This document shows positions 44,016 to 53,407 of a stretch of 64,000 nt of DNA, piece after piece. Numbering within the stretch: position 1 is the first letter of the stretch; each line of letters starts with the position of its first letter. A program made the position numbers and the translations under genes. The notes beneath the pieces are model-generated. The model searched no databases and was not told the DNA's origin. It saw only the letters and a list, made by a program, of their open reading frames with translations. The DNA is from Wenzhouxiangellaceae bacterium (GTDB lineage Bacteria; Pseudomonadota; Gammaproteobacteria; Xanthomonadales; Wenzhouxiangellaceae). The stretch covers positions 124,001 to 188,000 of the forward strand of contig JANQPN010000080.1 in assembly GCA_028289455.1 (NCBI GenBank). The letters are read 5' to 3'.

Positions 44016-44690
44016 CTATTGACGGGTACGTTGTGAGCTCGCCCTGGTATTCAACCAACGGGCATATTCACTGTGATCAAGTGGATCATCACCCTGCAGA
44101 TACCGCTGTAAATGCGGGAAATCGTCAAACCCCCAGAAATGCTGCTGATCAATCTGCATTGCCGGTACGCCAAACACATCGGCTTCGATAGCTGCTGCAG
44201 TATTTCTGTGCAATCGTTGTTTCACCTGAGGCAAAGCTGCCTGTTCAACCAATTGGCTGGCTTGAAACGCGTTTTGCCTAAGGATACTCAGCACTGTCTC
44301 TTCTGAGCTGATATCCAGGCTGTCTACCCAGGCAGCCTTGAAAAACGCATCGATCAGCCGGTCACGTTGTTGACCGGGCTCTACCAGACAAGTGACTCTC
44401 AACGGCAGTAACGGATTAAACGGATGTGATGCAGGCGGATTGATTGGGATATTCAACAGGCTTGCTTTACGCAGCACATCCCTGACCATCCAGCGGGCCT
44501 TGGATGGAATTTCCGCAGGCCCAAGCTGCCCGTTGGCATTCAGCAGACCGGCAAACAATACCGGTACCGGCTCAATATCCAGATTAAATTGCTGAGCCAG
44601 CTCCGGTAATTGAACCCATGCCAGGTAGGCATTATGGGAAATGTAGTCAAAGTAAAAGCGCAATAATCTGTTGTGCTTCTCAACGCTCAT
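44016..44690 (-). CDS. DsbA-family protein, 2-hydroxychromene-2-carboxylate isomerase-like
   Basis: The N-terminal FYFDYISHNAYLAWVQLPEL with Ser in the catalytic position, instead of a CxxC motif, is typical of the HCCA isomerase/kappa-class glutathione transferase branch of the DsbA fold. Further blocks are KARWMVRDVLRKA and VFGVPAMQIDQQHFWGFDDF, the latter the cis-Pro loop. The reaction is glutathione-dependent isomerisation in aromatic degradation in known members, but no such pathway is encoded here. It follows hemE by 4 bases. Confidence 0.85.
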   Translation of the reverse strand: MSVEKHNRLLRFYFDYISHNAYLAWVQLPELAQQFNLDIEPVPVLFAGLLNANGQLGPAEIPSKARWMVRDVLRKASLLNIPINPPASHPFNPLLPLRVTCLVEPGQQRDRLIDAFFKAAWVDSLDISSEETVLSILRQNAFQASQLVEQAALPQVKQRLHRNTAAAIEADVFGVPAMQIDQQHFWGFDDFPHLQRYLQGDDPLDHSEYARWLNTRASSQRTRQ

Positions 44691-44694
44691 TGAG

Positions 44695-45741
44695 TTATCC
44701 GGACATGCTGTGTAACGCTTCCAGCAATACCGTCACACCCTCGGGTGAAGCCTCTGGCATAATTCCATGCCCAAGATTAAAGATAAAACCTGTCTGCCCG
44801 ACAGCTTCAGCAAACTGTGTTCTAACCGTTGTCTGAATACTGTCTGCATCAGCCAGCAGCACCGTTGGATCCAGATTACCCTGAAGTGCGGCCTTACCCC
44901 GGGTTTGCTTTAGTGCAGCATTAATATCAATCCGCCAGTCAACGCCGACACCGGCGCAGCCGCTTTTGAGCATGTCACTGATTTGGGTATGACAGCCTTT
45001 GCTGAACAGAATCACCGGCAGCGTACAGTTATGACGCGACCGCAGCTGTTCGATGATGGTTTTCATCGGTTGCAGTGAGAATATCTGATAATGCGCTTCA
45101 CTCAACAAACCACCCCAGGTATCGAACAGCATCAGGACATCTGCCCCGGCATCGGCCTGAGCCGCGAGATAGTCGGTGATAGATGTGCTCAATTTATCCA
45201 GCAGCAGCTGAAGACCGCGTGGCTCTCGCCATAACCAGGAGCGCGCCGTGGAAAAATCCCGGGTGCCTCTGCCTTCCAGCATATAACAGGCCAGTGTCCA
45301 GGGGCTGCCGCTGAAACCGATGATTGGCAATTTGTCGCCAATCCTCATGCGCATGGCCCTGAGCACATCAGTCACGTAACCAAGCTCCTGGTCGACATCC
45401 GGCAACGGTAATGACTCGATGGCTTTCAGTGTTTTAATCGGCCGTTCAAACACCGGCCCTTCACCACTCAAAAACTGCAGGCCGAGCCCCATGGCGTCGG
45501 GTATGGTCAAAATATCTGAAAACAGAATTGAAGCATCCAGCGGATATCGCCGCAGCGGCTGCATGGCCACTTCGCTGGCCAGTTCCGCATTTCTGCACAA
45601 ATCCATAAAACTGCCTGCCTGTGCTCTGACCTTACGATACTCCGGCAAATACCGGCCGGCCTGGCGCATCAGCCATACAGGCGGCCGGTCATTCGGCTCC
45701 AGCCGCAGTGCTCTTAACAAGCGATCGTTTTCAATCACCAT
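44695..45741 (-). CDS. hemE: Uroporphyrinogen decarboxylase
   Basis: Heme biosynthesis: uroporphyrinogen III to coproporphyrinogen III. The signature blocks are PPVWLMRQAGRYLPEYR, ILFSDILTIPDAMGLGLQF, GFSGSPWTLACYMLEG, LMLFDTWGGLLS and FILNLGHGI-like FIFNLGHGIMPEASPE. Length 348 is typical. It is 2 bases behind aroB and part of aroK-aroB-hemE. Confidence 0.97.
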   Translation of the reverse strand: MVIENDRLLRALRLEPNDRPPVWLMRQAGRYLPEYRKVRAQAGSFMDLCRNAELASEVAMQPLRRYPLDASILFSDILTIPDAMGLGLQFLSGEGPVFERPIKTLKAIESLPLPDVDQELGYVTDVLRAMRMRIGDKLPIIGFSGSPWTLACYMLEGRGTRDFSTARSWLWREPRGLQLLLDKLSTSITDYLAAQADAGADVLMLFDTWGGLLSEAHYQIFSLQPMKTIIEQLRSRHNCTLPVILFSKGCHTQISDMLKSGCAGVGVDWRIDINAALKQTRGKAALQGNLDPTVLLADADSIQTTVRTQFAEAVGQTGFIFNLGHGIMPEASPEGVTVLLEALHSMSG

Positions 45742-45743
45742 GG

Positions 45744-46841
45744 TTATCCTAAATACTCTATGGGAAAATCTTTCAGCAGCTGTTCAGGCTGATGCCCACT
45801 GCTTATCACAGCATTACCGATATCGTTCAGCAGAATCAAGTCCATTCCCGCTTTGCTGGCTTTTTTGTCGATACGCATGGTCTCGACCATCTTTTCAGCG
45901 GTAATTTTTTCAGGAATGCTAAAATCAAATGCCATCTTGTTCAACAGGCGACTGACAGCTGTGGTTATATCTGTTGAGGTAATACCCGTTTTTTCACCAT
46001 AGGCACAGGCCAGCAGCATACCGATTGCCACCGCTTCACCATGCAGCCAGTGGGAATAGTCTGTCAATGTCTCCAAAGCATGCCCGAAGGTATGCCCAAA
46101 ATTAAGCAGCGCTCTTTTACCCTGCTCCAGCGCATCAGCGGAAACTATCGCAGCTTTGTGAGCAATGCTGGTTGCCACCATGTAATGCAGCGCTTTGTCA
46201 TCCATCTGCAGTATGTCATCGGTATTGTGCTGCAGCCAGTCAAAGAAATCCGCATCCATAATCAGGCCGTACTTGATCACTTCAGCAATGCCGGCGCGGT
46301 ATTCCCGCTGGTCGAGGGTTTTCAGCGTGTTGATATCTGCCATCACCAGTGCCGGCTGGTGAAACGCGCCCAGCAGATTTTTACCGGCCGGCAGATTAAC
46401 GCCAGTTTTGCCACCAACAGCAGCGTCCACCTGGGCCAGTAATGTGGTTGGCACCTGGATAACCGAAATACCCCGCATATAACAGGCCGCGGCAAACCCG
46501 GCCATATCACCGACTACCCCTCCCCCCAGAGCAATAACTGTGCTTTTACGGTTGGCAGGCATGCTCAGCAAAGCCTCGATAATGGTTTGCCAGACAGCGA
46601 CAGTTTTATACTGTTCACCATCCGGCAGCAGACAATGCTGATGCGGAATATCGAGCCTGGTTAAAACACCCTGCAGTTGCTCAAGGTATAACGGCGCTAC
46701 TGTCGTATTGCTGACAATCAAGGCACCTTCTGAATTGACCCGCCCGGCCCAGCAACTTTCATCAGTGAGTAGCCCCTTGCCGATGAGAACCGGATAACTG
46801 CCGGCAGCCAGCTGTACAGTGATGGTCTCTAAGTGATGCAT
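45744..46841 (-). CDS. aroB: 3-dehydroquinate synthase
   Basis: Second step of the shikimate pathway. Visible: LPDGEQYKTVAVWQTI, STVIALGGGVVGDMAGFAAA, RGISVIQVPTTLLAQVDAAVGGKTGVN, the zinc-ligand region LNFGHTFGHALE and WLHGEAVAIGM. NAD- and metal-binding residues appear intact. Length 365. It overlaps aroK by 13 bases. Confidence 0.98.
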   Translation of the reverse strand: MHHLETITVQLAAGSYPVLIGKGLLTDESCWAGRVNSEGALIVSNTTVAPLYLEQLQGVLTRLDIPHQHCLLPDGEQYKTVAVWQTIIEALLSMPANRKSTVIALGGGVVGDMAGFAAACYMRGISVIQVPTTLLAQVDAAVGGKTGVNLPAGKNLLGAFHQPALVMADINTLKTLDQREYRAGIAEVIKYGLIMDADFFDWLQHNTDDILQMDDKALHYMVATSIAHKAAIVSADALEQGKRALLNFGHTFGHALETLTDYSHWLHGEAVAIGMLLACAYGEKTGITSTDITTAVSRLLNKMAFDFSIPEKITAEKMVETMRIDKKASKAGMDLILLNDIGNAVISSGHQPEQLLKDFPIEYLG

Positions 46842-47365
46842 TCGGGCGCCTTAGCATATTGTTCGAGTACGGTCAGTGTATGCCTTGCCATTTGCTCAAC
46901 CGGCAGGTCCTTCGCCTGAATGGTGATATCTGCCAGTCCGGCGTAAATGGGGTTACGCTTTTCTGCCAGCTGGTGCAGATGCTGCTCCCGGTCCGGCCGC
47001 TGCAGCAAGGGTCTGGTTTTATCCCTTTCCAATCGGGCCAACTGCTGCCTTACCGAGGTTTTCAGATACACAACCGTGCCGAAGTTTTTCAATAATTCAC
47101 AATTGGCTTCCATCAGTACGCTGCCGCCGCCGGTCGCCAGAATGACATTACTGTGCCCGCATATCTCCTTGATCATCTGATGTTCCCGTTTGCGAAACCC
47201 CTGTTCGCCTTCCAGATCAAAAATCAGCGCGATATTAACGCCCAGACGTTGTTCCAGAGTATGGTCACAGTCGATAAACTGTTTGCCCAGCAAGACTGAC
47301 AATCGCTTGCCGATAGTGGTTTTTCCACTACCCATAGGGCCAATCAGCACGATATTTTCGGGCAT
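46829..47365 (-). CDS. aroK: Shikimate kinase
   Basis: Phosphorylates shikimate. P-loop LIGPMGSGKTTIGKRLS, shikimate-binding DCDHTLEQRLG, LATGGGSVLMEANCELL, and the LID RDKTRPLLQ are all present. The start is ambiguous: ATG 47365 (MPENIVLIGPMG) matches the family N-terminus but has no ribosome binding site; ATG 47425 would add 20 residues, and the frame is open to 47539. It opens the operon with aroB and hemE. Confidence 0.95.
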   Translation of the reverse strand: MPENIVLIGPMGSGKTTIGKRLSVLLGKQFIDCDHTLEQRLGVNIALIFDLEGEQGFRKREHQMIKEICGHSNVILATGGGSVLMEANCELLKNFGTVVYLKTSVRQQLARLERDKTRPLLQRPDREQHLHQLAEKRNPIYAGLADITIQAKDLPVEQMARHTLTVLEQYAKAPECIT

Positions 47366-47635
47366 TTTGTTTGAATCACATTGCATAGGCGCAATGCTAG
47401 CACGAAGAGGTTGGTCAACAGACATAATTAACAGGAAACACTTCTCCAGTAGCCTAAAACTGTCGTCTTTTCCATCGGATAGATGAATTCGGCAAGACAG
47501 GTATTGCGTATATTTTCTGCTGTGAGGCAGATCGAGCAACTTAAACGGCTGCTTGCACTCTCAGTTTTGGCTACCATATAGGCAGTTGGCCATTAGGCAT
47601 GTCCGATTTACGTTCATGCTGTTAAGGATTTTTTG

Positions 47636-48187
47636 ATGATACGTTTTTTTGTTCTATTTCTGGTCCTGTTGATCGGGCTGTTTACTCTGGAAGTACTTGA
47701 GCCGGTACAGCAGCATGTGATTTTCCCATTCACCGCAGGCATCGCCAAGGTATGCAGCTGGCTGGTACAGATGTTTGACAGTGACGTAGTCTCCACCGGC
47801 AAAATATTACGCAGCCTTAGTAATGGTTTTGCTGTTGAAATCCAGCCCGGCTGTAACGGCGTGGAAGCGCTGATCATTTTATTTGCCGCAATGTTTGCCT
47901 TCCCGGCACCGTTGAAGCACAAGTTCATTGGTTTCGGCATTGGTTTTGTTGCCATTCAGGCGCTCAATCTGGTGCGCATCATCAGCCTGTTCTATCTTGG
48001 CCAGTGGAACATGACCTGGTTCGAATGGTTCCACCTGTATTTATGGCAGGCTCTGATCATTCTGGATGCACTGGTGGTGTGGCTGATCTGGTTGCGCATG
48101 CTGCCACCGCCAGAATCATCTGACGATCCGGACAATGATGATGACAATGCCGCAGAAGATCCGGAAGCCATCCCGGCAGGCAGCTGA
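47636..48187 (+). CDS. xrtH: Exosortase H (XrtH-type)
   Basis: An inner-membrane cysteine protease/transpeptidase that processes C-terminal sorting signals. The exosortase catalytic residues are in place: Cys in QPGCNGVEALIILFAAMFAF, Arg in ALNLVRIISLFYLGQW, His in WFEWFHLYLWQALIILDALV. Small size (183 residues) and these sequences fit the exosortase H branch, whose targets end in an IPTLxxWG-type signal. AAGGA lies before the ATG at 47636. The C-terminal tail is extremely acidic (DDPDNDDDNAAEDPE). No target protein with such a signal is found in this window. Confidence 0.87.
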   Translation: MIRFFVLFLVLLIGLFTLEVLEPVQQHVIFPFTAGIAKVCSWLVQMFDSDVVSTGKILRSLSNGFAVEIQPGCNGVEALIILFAAMFAFPAPLKHKFIGFGIGFVAIQALNLVRIISLFYLGQWNMTWFEWFHLYLWQALIILDALVVWLIWLRMLPPPESSDDPDNDDDNAAEDPEAIPAGS

Positions 48188-49064
48188 CCAAAAACGGCTG
48201 TTACTGGCCGGTTGCGGCCGGCTCGGGCGCCGACTGGCGAAGCTGGCTGCATCAAACGGCTGGCACGTTACCGCACTAAGCCGGCGTGCCGTCAGTGCAG
48301 ATGGCGTCCATCAGTCCGTTGCGGCTGATCTGACTGTACCTGAAAGTCTGGCTGTACTAAGCCATGGCTTTGATGCTGCGGTCTACAGCCCGACGCCTGA
48401 CGAACGCGATGCGGAAGCCTACCAAAGGATTTTCTGTTCCGGTCTGCAAAACCTGCTGGAACGCAGAATTCTGTCTACCGATGGCCGGCTTATATTTGTA
48501 TCGTCAACGGCTGTCTATGGTCAGAATGATGGGTCTTGGATTAATGAAGACAGCCCTGCAGAGCCAATAAATTTTAACGGGAAGATACTACTGGAAGGTG
48601 AGCGGCTGGCTTTGTCATCCGGCTACCGGTCGACCATTGTTCGTTTGTCTGGCTTATATGGCAATGCTGATAATTACCTGATCAGGCGATTGCTGGCTGG
48701 CAATGTAAACACCAAAAACCTGGATCACTGGACCAACCGCATTCACTTACAGGACGCAGCCGGCCTGATTGATCTGCTGCTGCAAAGCGACTCTCCGAAT
48801 GTCATCAATGGTGTTGATGACCGGCCTGTTTTAAGAATAGAGATGTTGAGATGGCTTGCAGAGCAATTGCGCCAAAGGTACCCATCGACTGAGCTTGATG
48901 CTTGCTGTGTGCAACTTGACCGGGCACATGCTGCAGGTGAGCAGCAGCAAACCGGTAAAAGAATAAGCAATCAGAGTTCACGCAATCTGGGTTACAAATA
49001 CCTCTACCCTGATTATCAATGTGGCTACGCCGACATTTTGAGTTCAATCAATAAGCCAACATAG
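48147..49064 (+). CDS. NAD(P)-binding epimerase-like protein (extended SDR, YeeZ type)
   Basis: Rossmann fold with an atypical nucleotide motif LLAGCGRLGRRLAKLAASNG, an active-site-like region LIFVSSTAVYGQNDGSWINE, and RLSGLYGNADNYLIRRLLAG. This is the YeeZ-like SDR branch, related to nucleoside-diphosphate-sugar epimerases; the usual YxxxK is weak, so activity is uncertain. The frame begins inside xrtH: ATGs at 48135, 48138, 48141 and 48147 are possible, giving up to 53 bases of overlap. Confidence 0.83.
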   Translation: MPQKIRKPSRQAADQKRLLLAGCGRLGRRLAKLAASNGWHVTALSRRAVSADGVHQSVAADLTVPESLAVLSHGFDAAVYSPTPDERDAEAYQRIFCSGLQNLLERRILSTDGRLIFVSSTAVYGQNDGSWINEDSPAEPINFNGKILLEGERLALSSGYRSTIVRLSGLYGNADNYLIRRLLAGNVNTKNLDHWTNRIHLQDAAGLIDLLLQSDSPNVINGVDDRPVLRIEMLRWLAEQLRQRYPSTELDACCVQLDRAHAAGEQQQTGKRISNQSSRNLGYKYLYPDYQCGYADILSSINKPT

Positions 49065-49077
49065 TATTACTGCTAAT

Positions 49078-49686
49078 ATGCCCGACATGTTTGAAACCTC
49101 ACCACCATTACCTGACAAGGTCGTCGACACTTTCAGAGATGGGCTGCAGGCGGCCAAAAATGCCGGCATCTGCGAGCCTACAGCAATGACGCTGGCAACC
49201 CGCGAAGCTGAGAAAGTATCTGCCCGAACTGTTTTATTGAAACACTTTGACCAACAGGGCTTTGTGTTTTACACCAATCTGAACAGCAATAAGGGCCGGC
49301 ACTTGACTCAACATCATAATGCCGCGCTGACATTCGCCTGGCTGGAAATCGAACAGCAGGTTCTGGTTGAAGGCATGGTTGAACAGGTTGCCGATGCGGA
49401 AGCTGACGCTTATTTTGCCGGGCGCCCCAGGGACAGTCAGATTGGCGCCTGGGCGTCTCTGCAGTCCCAGCCGCTTGGCAGTCGCCAGGAATTTGAACAG
49501 GCAATTGCTGATTATCAGCAGCGCTTTTCTGATCAACCGGTGCCCCGCCCACCCCACTGGTCCGGATTCAGGGTAAAACCGCTGATGGTGGAATTCTGGT
49601 ATGGCCGTGAATTTCGCTTACATGACCGGTTTCGCTGGCAGCTGGATCAGCACAACCACTGGCAGTGCCAGCGGCTGTATCCATAA
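49078..49686 (+). CDS. pdxH: Pyridoxamine 5'-phosphate oxidase
   Basis: FMN enzyme making pyridoxal 5'-phosphate. Blocks: AMTLATRE, SARTVLLKHFDQQGFVFYTN, SNKGRHL, AALTFAWLEIEQQVLVEG, RPRDSQIGAWASLQSQPLGSR and the C-terminal RFRWQL and WQCQRLYP, which hold FMN and substrate residues. Length 202. It starts 13 bases behind the epimerase-like gene. Confidence 0.96.
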   Translation: MPDMFETSPPLPDKVVDTFRDGLQAAKNAGICEPTAMTLATREAEKVSARTVLLKHFDQQGFVFYTNLNSNKGRHLTQHHNAALTFAWLEIEQQVLVEGMVEQVADAEADAYFAGRPRDSQIGAWASLQSQPLGSRQEFEQAIADYQQRFSDQPVPRPPHWSGFRVKPLMVEFWYGREFRLHDRFRWQLDQHNHWQCQRLYP

Positions 49687-49705
49687 TCGATAACATCAGG
49701 CAGGT

Positions 49706-51334
49706 TTATGTAGTGACCTGATCCTGTGTATTGCCGGCCTGCTCCAGCTGACCGCTCTTATAACGTGACCAATAGCTGTTCAGCTCGCGCTTGACTACCG
49801 GCAGCAGGAAGTACAACCCGATGATATTCGGGAAAGCCATTGCCAGAATCATTGCATCAGAAAAATCAACCACAGCGCCCAGCTGCATGGTTGAGCCGAT
49901 AATGATGAACACCAGGAAAATGGCTTTATAGGTCAGATCCGTTAATTTGGACTCACCAAACAGGTAAGTCCAAGCCTTCAAGCCATAATATGACCAAGAA
50001 ATCATGGTTGAAAATGCAAACAGCAATACTGCCAGAGTCAACACCCATGGGAACCATGAAATAGCCGAACCGAATGCGGAAGAAGTCAGCTCCACACCGC
50101 CAATACTGCCTGAAGGGTCATAACTGCCGGTGATAATAATTACCAGTGCAGTGATCGTACAAACAACTACCGTATCCACAAATGGCTCATACAGCGCCAC
50201 CAGTCCCTCGGTTACCGGCTCACGGGTTTTCACCGCCGAATGTGCAATGGCTGCTGAGCCGACGCCGGCCTCATTGGAAAAAGCTGCCCGACGGAAGCCC
50301 TGAATCAAAACCCCGACAAAACCGCCGGCAACACCTTCCGGACTGAAAGCACCTGAAACTATTGAACTGAAAGCTGCCGGCACTGCTGAAATATTGACCA
50401 AAATGATGGCCAGACCGGCAATGACGTAAGTCACACCCATAAAGGGCACAATTTTGGACGTTACCCGGGCTATACCCTTGATACCGCCAATGATAACCAT
50501 GCCGACCAGAAATGCGACAATCAGCCCATATAACCAGCCTTTATCAGCCAGCCAGCTGCTGTCGCCTCCGGTGATATTGACCAATTGTGTGAAAGATTGA
50601 TTAGCCTGGAAAATATTTCCACCACCCATCGATCCGCCAATACATAAAATGGCAAACATCACAGCCAGCACCTTGCCGAGCATGGCCAGACCCGGGCCAC
50701 GTTCCGCCAGTCCTTTTGACAGGTAATACATTGGCCCGCCGGAAATCGTTCCATCGGCATTGATATTGCGGTATTTGACGCCCAGCGTACATTCAACAAA
50801 TTTCGATGACATTCCCAGGAAACCGGCTAATATCATCCAGAAAGTCGCGCCTGGCCCCCCGATACTCACCGCTACCGCAACCCCGGCAATATTTCCCAGG
50901 CCGACAGTCCCTGATAATGCTGTGGCCAGCGCCTGGAAGTGAGTGACTTCACCCGGTGCACTGGGGTCATAAAACTTGCCGCGCACCAGCTCCATACCAT
51001 GACGTATGCCACGGATATTGATAAACCGGAAAAACAACGTGAAGAATGCTGCCGCGAAAATCAGCCATACCACGATAAATGGAATCGGATCCTTGCCCTG
51101 CCTGGCACAGCGATCAGCATGCGGATCATCGGCTGCTTCCTGCAGGGTCTCCTGGCTGACCGCTCCGTAGCAGCCGATGGGCGTAAACACCAGGCCGGAA
51201 ATGGTATTGGCTGCCGGTTCCACCGCACGATTGATTCGTTCATCAATCGATTCCTGAGCATGTGCAGTATTCTGTTGCACAGACACGACAGCAGCTGCCA
51301 GTGTCAGCAACAACATTAGCATTCTTGTATACAT
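49706..51334 (-). CDS. Alanine or glycine:cation symporter, AGCS family
   Basis: A polytopic carrier of 542 residues with the AGCS blocks FQALATALSGTVGLGNIAGV, AVSIGGPGATFWMILAGFLG, KFVECTLGVKYRN, GGPMYYLSKGL and GFRRAAFSNEAGVGSAAIAH. It imports alanine or glycine with sodium. The N-terminus has an extra signal-like segment (MYTRMLMLLLTLAAAVVS) and about 60 exposed residues before the first transport helix, longer than usual. GGGAG precedes the ATG. Confidence 0.94.
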   Translation of the reverse strand: MYTRMLMLLLTLAAAVVSVQQNTAHAQESIDERINRAVEPAANTISGLVFTPIGCYGAVSQETLQEAADDPHADRCARQGKDPIPFIVVWLIFAAAFFTLFFRFINIRGIRHGMELVRGKFYDPSAPGEVTHFQALATALSGTVGLGNIAGVAVAVSIGGPGATFWMILAGFLGMSSKFVECTLGVKYRNINADGTISGGPMYYLSKGLAERGPGLAMLGKVLAVMFAILCIGGSMGGGNIFQANQSFTQLVNITGGDSSWLADKGWLYGLIVAFLVGMVIIGGIKGIARVTSKIVPFMGVTYVIAGLAIILVNISAVPAAFSSIVSGAFSPEGVAGGFVGVLIQGFRRAAFSNEAGVGSAAIAHSAVKTREPVTEGLVALYEPFVDTVVVCTITALVIIITGSYDPSGSIGGVELTSSAFGSAISWFPWVLTLAVLLFAFSTMISWSYYGLKAWTYLFGESKLTDLTYKAIFLVFIIIGSTMQLGAVVDFSDAMILAMAFPNIIGLYFLLPVVKRELNSYWSRYKSGQLEQAGNTQDQVTT

Positions 51335-51378
51335 TCAAATCTCCCGAAAATGGAACACAGCCGCGCCTATCTTACCTT

Positions 51379-51939
51379 TTATGCCGATTGATGCCACTTG
51401 ATCGAGCAGCCCATCGACGGCGTCTGTTGCTCCGGCCCTTCACCTGAAGTGGCAATCTGTTGCATGGCCAGAAACAGCTCCCGCGGGTGTTCAACATCGC
51501 TGTCCTGCATGCCGCCGGCATCCAAACGCCCCCGGTAACGCAAGCCCATTTCAGCGTTGTAACCAAAAAAATCAGGTGTGCAAACGGCACCGTAGGCTTT
51601 AGCAACTGTCTGTTCTGCATCATATAAATACGGAAAACGATATCCATCCTCCAATGCCTGTTCACGCATATGCTCCGGCGAATCTTCCGGATAAGTGCTG
51701 ATATCGTTGGCATTGATTGCCACCACGCCGACACCCAGCGACATTAAATCATGCGCGTCTCTTACCAGTTTGCTGCGAATAGCCTGTACATATGGGCAAT
51801 GATTGCAGATAAACATCACCAAAAGCCCGTTTTCACCGCGGCATTGATCTCTGCTCCAGAGCGTTCCATCAGGGTCCGGAAGCGTAAAATCCGGCGCGTT
51901 CTTATCTTTTTCACATAGTGGGGAGTAAGTTAATACCAT
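51379..51939 (-). CDS. Thioredoxin-fold protein, AhpC/TSA-like
   Basis: The protein has the redoxin start APDFTLPDPDGTLWS and a CxxC motif in MFICNHCPYVQAI, with GVVAINANDISTYPEDSPEHM, then the cis-Pro region CTPDFFGYN. This C-N-H-C-P-Y-V type is a known branch of thioredoxin-family proteins annotated as peroxiredoxin-like. No signal peptide, so it is probably cytoplasmic. It lies 44 bases ahead of the symporter gene on the same strand. Confidence 0.9.
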   Translation of the reverse strand: MVLTYSPLCEKDKNAPDFTLPDPDGTLWSRDQCRGENGLLVMFICNHCPYVQAIRSKLVRDAHDLMSLGVGVVAINANDISTYPEDSPEHMREQALEDGYRFPYLYDAEQTVAKAYGAVCTPDFFGYNAEMGLRYRGRLDAGGMQDSDVEHPRELFLAMQQIATSGEGPEQQTPSMGCSIKWHQSA

Positions 51940-52136
51940 CTGTCCGGTCTAATTAATTAAGGTCCAGTTAAATCTGCGTAAAAAGGATGAAAATCCCGGT
52001 ATTTAGCCAAAGCGTAACAAATACTTACAGATCATCGCGTAAAACAGCACATTTTAACGCTAAATAACTGGATTTGAGGCAGAACTTCTGGCAGCATTTA
52101 TGTTCAGACAATAGTAGGATTTATATTAGTAGAGTC

Positions 52137-53306
52137 ATGCAGCAAACCATTGCAGTCATTAACGCAGAAAAGCAGCAGCCGTCAGGGCTGATGCACAGAC
52201 TGCTATCGCCTGCATTCGGCCTGTTTCTGCTCGGCGGTATCGCCGGTAATGCGGCTGCACAGGAACTCTCGGTCCTCGACTGGATGCCTGACGTAACCAT
52301 TTCCGGTTTCGATAGCGACTCTGATGAACAGGCTCAGGATTCCCAGTTCAAAATCCTGGGTGTTGGGGAATTGCCGCAGCAGCGTCTGACGCTGACTATT
52401 ACCCCTCCTGCACCGATTGCACTGGATAATAACCAGGAGCTGGAAGCACTGGCAGCCGGTTTCTGGCAGCCGGGCGGCAATAACAGTTTTTTCCAGAATG
52501 CCGGGTTGCAGCTTGGCTGGCAGCTGGAATTACGGCAACAGCCGACGAACTCACTTCTGACTGGTCTGCCTGCACAGATTGATCAACCGTTAGCCACTAT
52601 TCGCTGTGCCAACGGGCAGTTCACCAGCAGCTCCTACACAGCCAGCGGTTGCCGGATAACCAGTATAGAACAGCAACGCATTTCTGCAGTCGCGGACTGG
52701 TCTCCAATTGCCGGTTTACATACCCGCCTGGGCATGTTCCGGGATGATCAGAATGTCAGCAGTGTTCCCTGGTTGCTGGACGCTGCCGCCATCAACAGCT
52801 TGCTGCCTAATGTCGCCGGTGGTCCTCAGGCACTGAATGAATTCGATGCCACCGGTATTCAACTGGGTGTCAGCCTGCATTTGTCAGCCGGCAACCTGGG
52901 TGATCTGGCACTGAATGCAGATTTAGCCAGAGTTCTGGACTATCAGCTGTCTTCGCCGTTAATCCGGCAAGGCTTTGCCAGCGGCAGTCTGGTTTCCGGT
53001 TCACTCAATGCACCAACCGATCTGGATATCGCCAAACTGCAGCTGGATTGGAGCCGCGGCGCATTCAGTGGCGGTGTGGAAAGCGTCTATCAGGAAACGC
53101 CGCTGTTGCCGGGAATCAGCAACGGTAATGATTTAACCACTTTCAATGTACATTTCACCTGGCATACACCATGGCGCGGTTCACTCAGCGTGGGTGCCAC
53201 CAATCTGCTGGATACCAGCCTTAATGAAAATGATCCAGCGGTAGGCGGCGACCTGGATTCCATTTACGGCCGCATCCCTTACGTCCGCTATAAGCAGGAC
53301 TTATAA
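52137..53306 (+). CDS. Outer-membrane beta-barrel-like protein, unknown function
   Basis: A signal peptide (LLSPAFGLFLLGGIAGNAAAQ) preceded by about 30 residues suggests export; the start could be ATG 52137 or 52191, and the frame is open from a TTG at 52074. The mature protein alternates polar and hydrophobic residues in short strands separated by turns, and its last segment (SLSVGATNLLDTSLNENDP) resembles the final strands of TonB-dependent receptors or porins. No plug domain is visible. Two Cys residues probably form a loop disulfide. Function and ligand unknown. Confidence 0.65.
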   Translation: MQQTIAVINAEKQQPSGLMHRLLSPAFGLFLLGGIAGNAAAQELSVLDWMPDVTISGFDSDSDEQAQDSQFKILGVGELPQQRLTLTITPPAPIALDNNQELEALAAGFWQPGGNNSFFQNAGLQLGWQLELRQQPTNSLLTGLPAQIDQPLATIRCANGQFTSSSYTASGCRITSIEQQRISAVADWSPIAGLHTRLGMFRDDQNVSSVPWLLDAAAINSLLPNVAGGPQALNEFDATGIQLGVSLHLSAGNLGDLALNADLARVLDYQLSSPLIRQGFASGSLVSGSLNAPTDLDIAKLQLDWSRGAFSGGVESVYQETPLLPGISNGNDLTTFNVHFTWHTPWRGSLSVGATNLLDTSLNENDPAVGGDLDSIYGRIPYVRYKQDL

Positions 53307-53407
53307 CAACAACTTATATCGCACCTGGCCCGATCTCTCATACCGGACTGCAGTCATTGTGACGGTTGTCTCAACTAGCAGTTTTTTTGCATTCGTTGTG
53401 CTAGTTT

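Noticed and set aside
51335..51378. Glycine riboswitch before the AGCS symporter
   Set aside because: Only 44 bases separate it from the upstream gene on the same strand, too short for a riboswitch.
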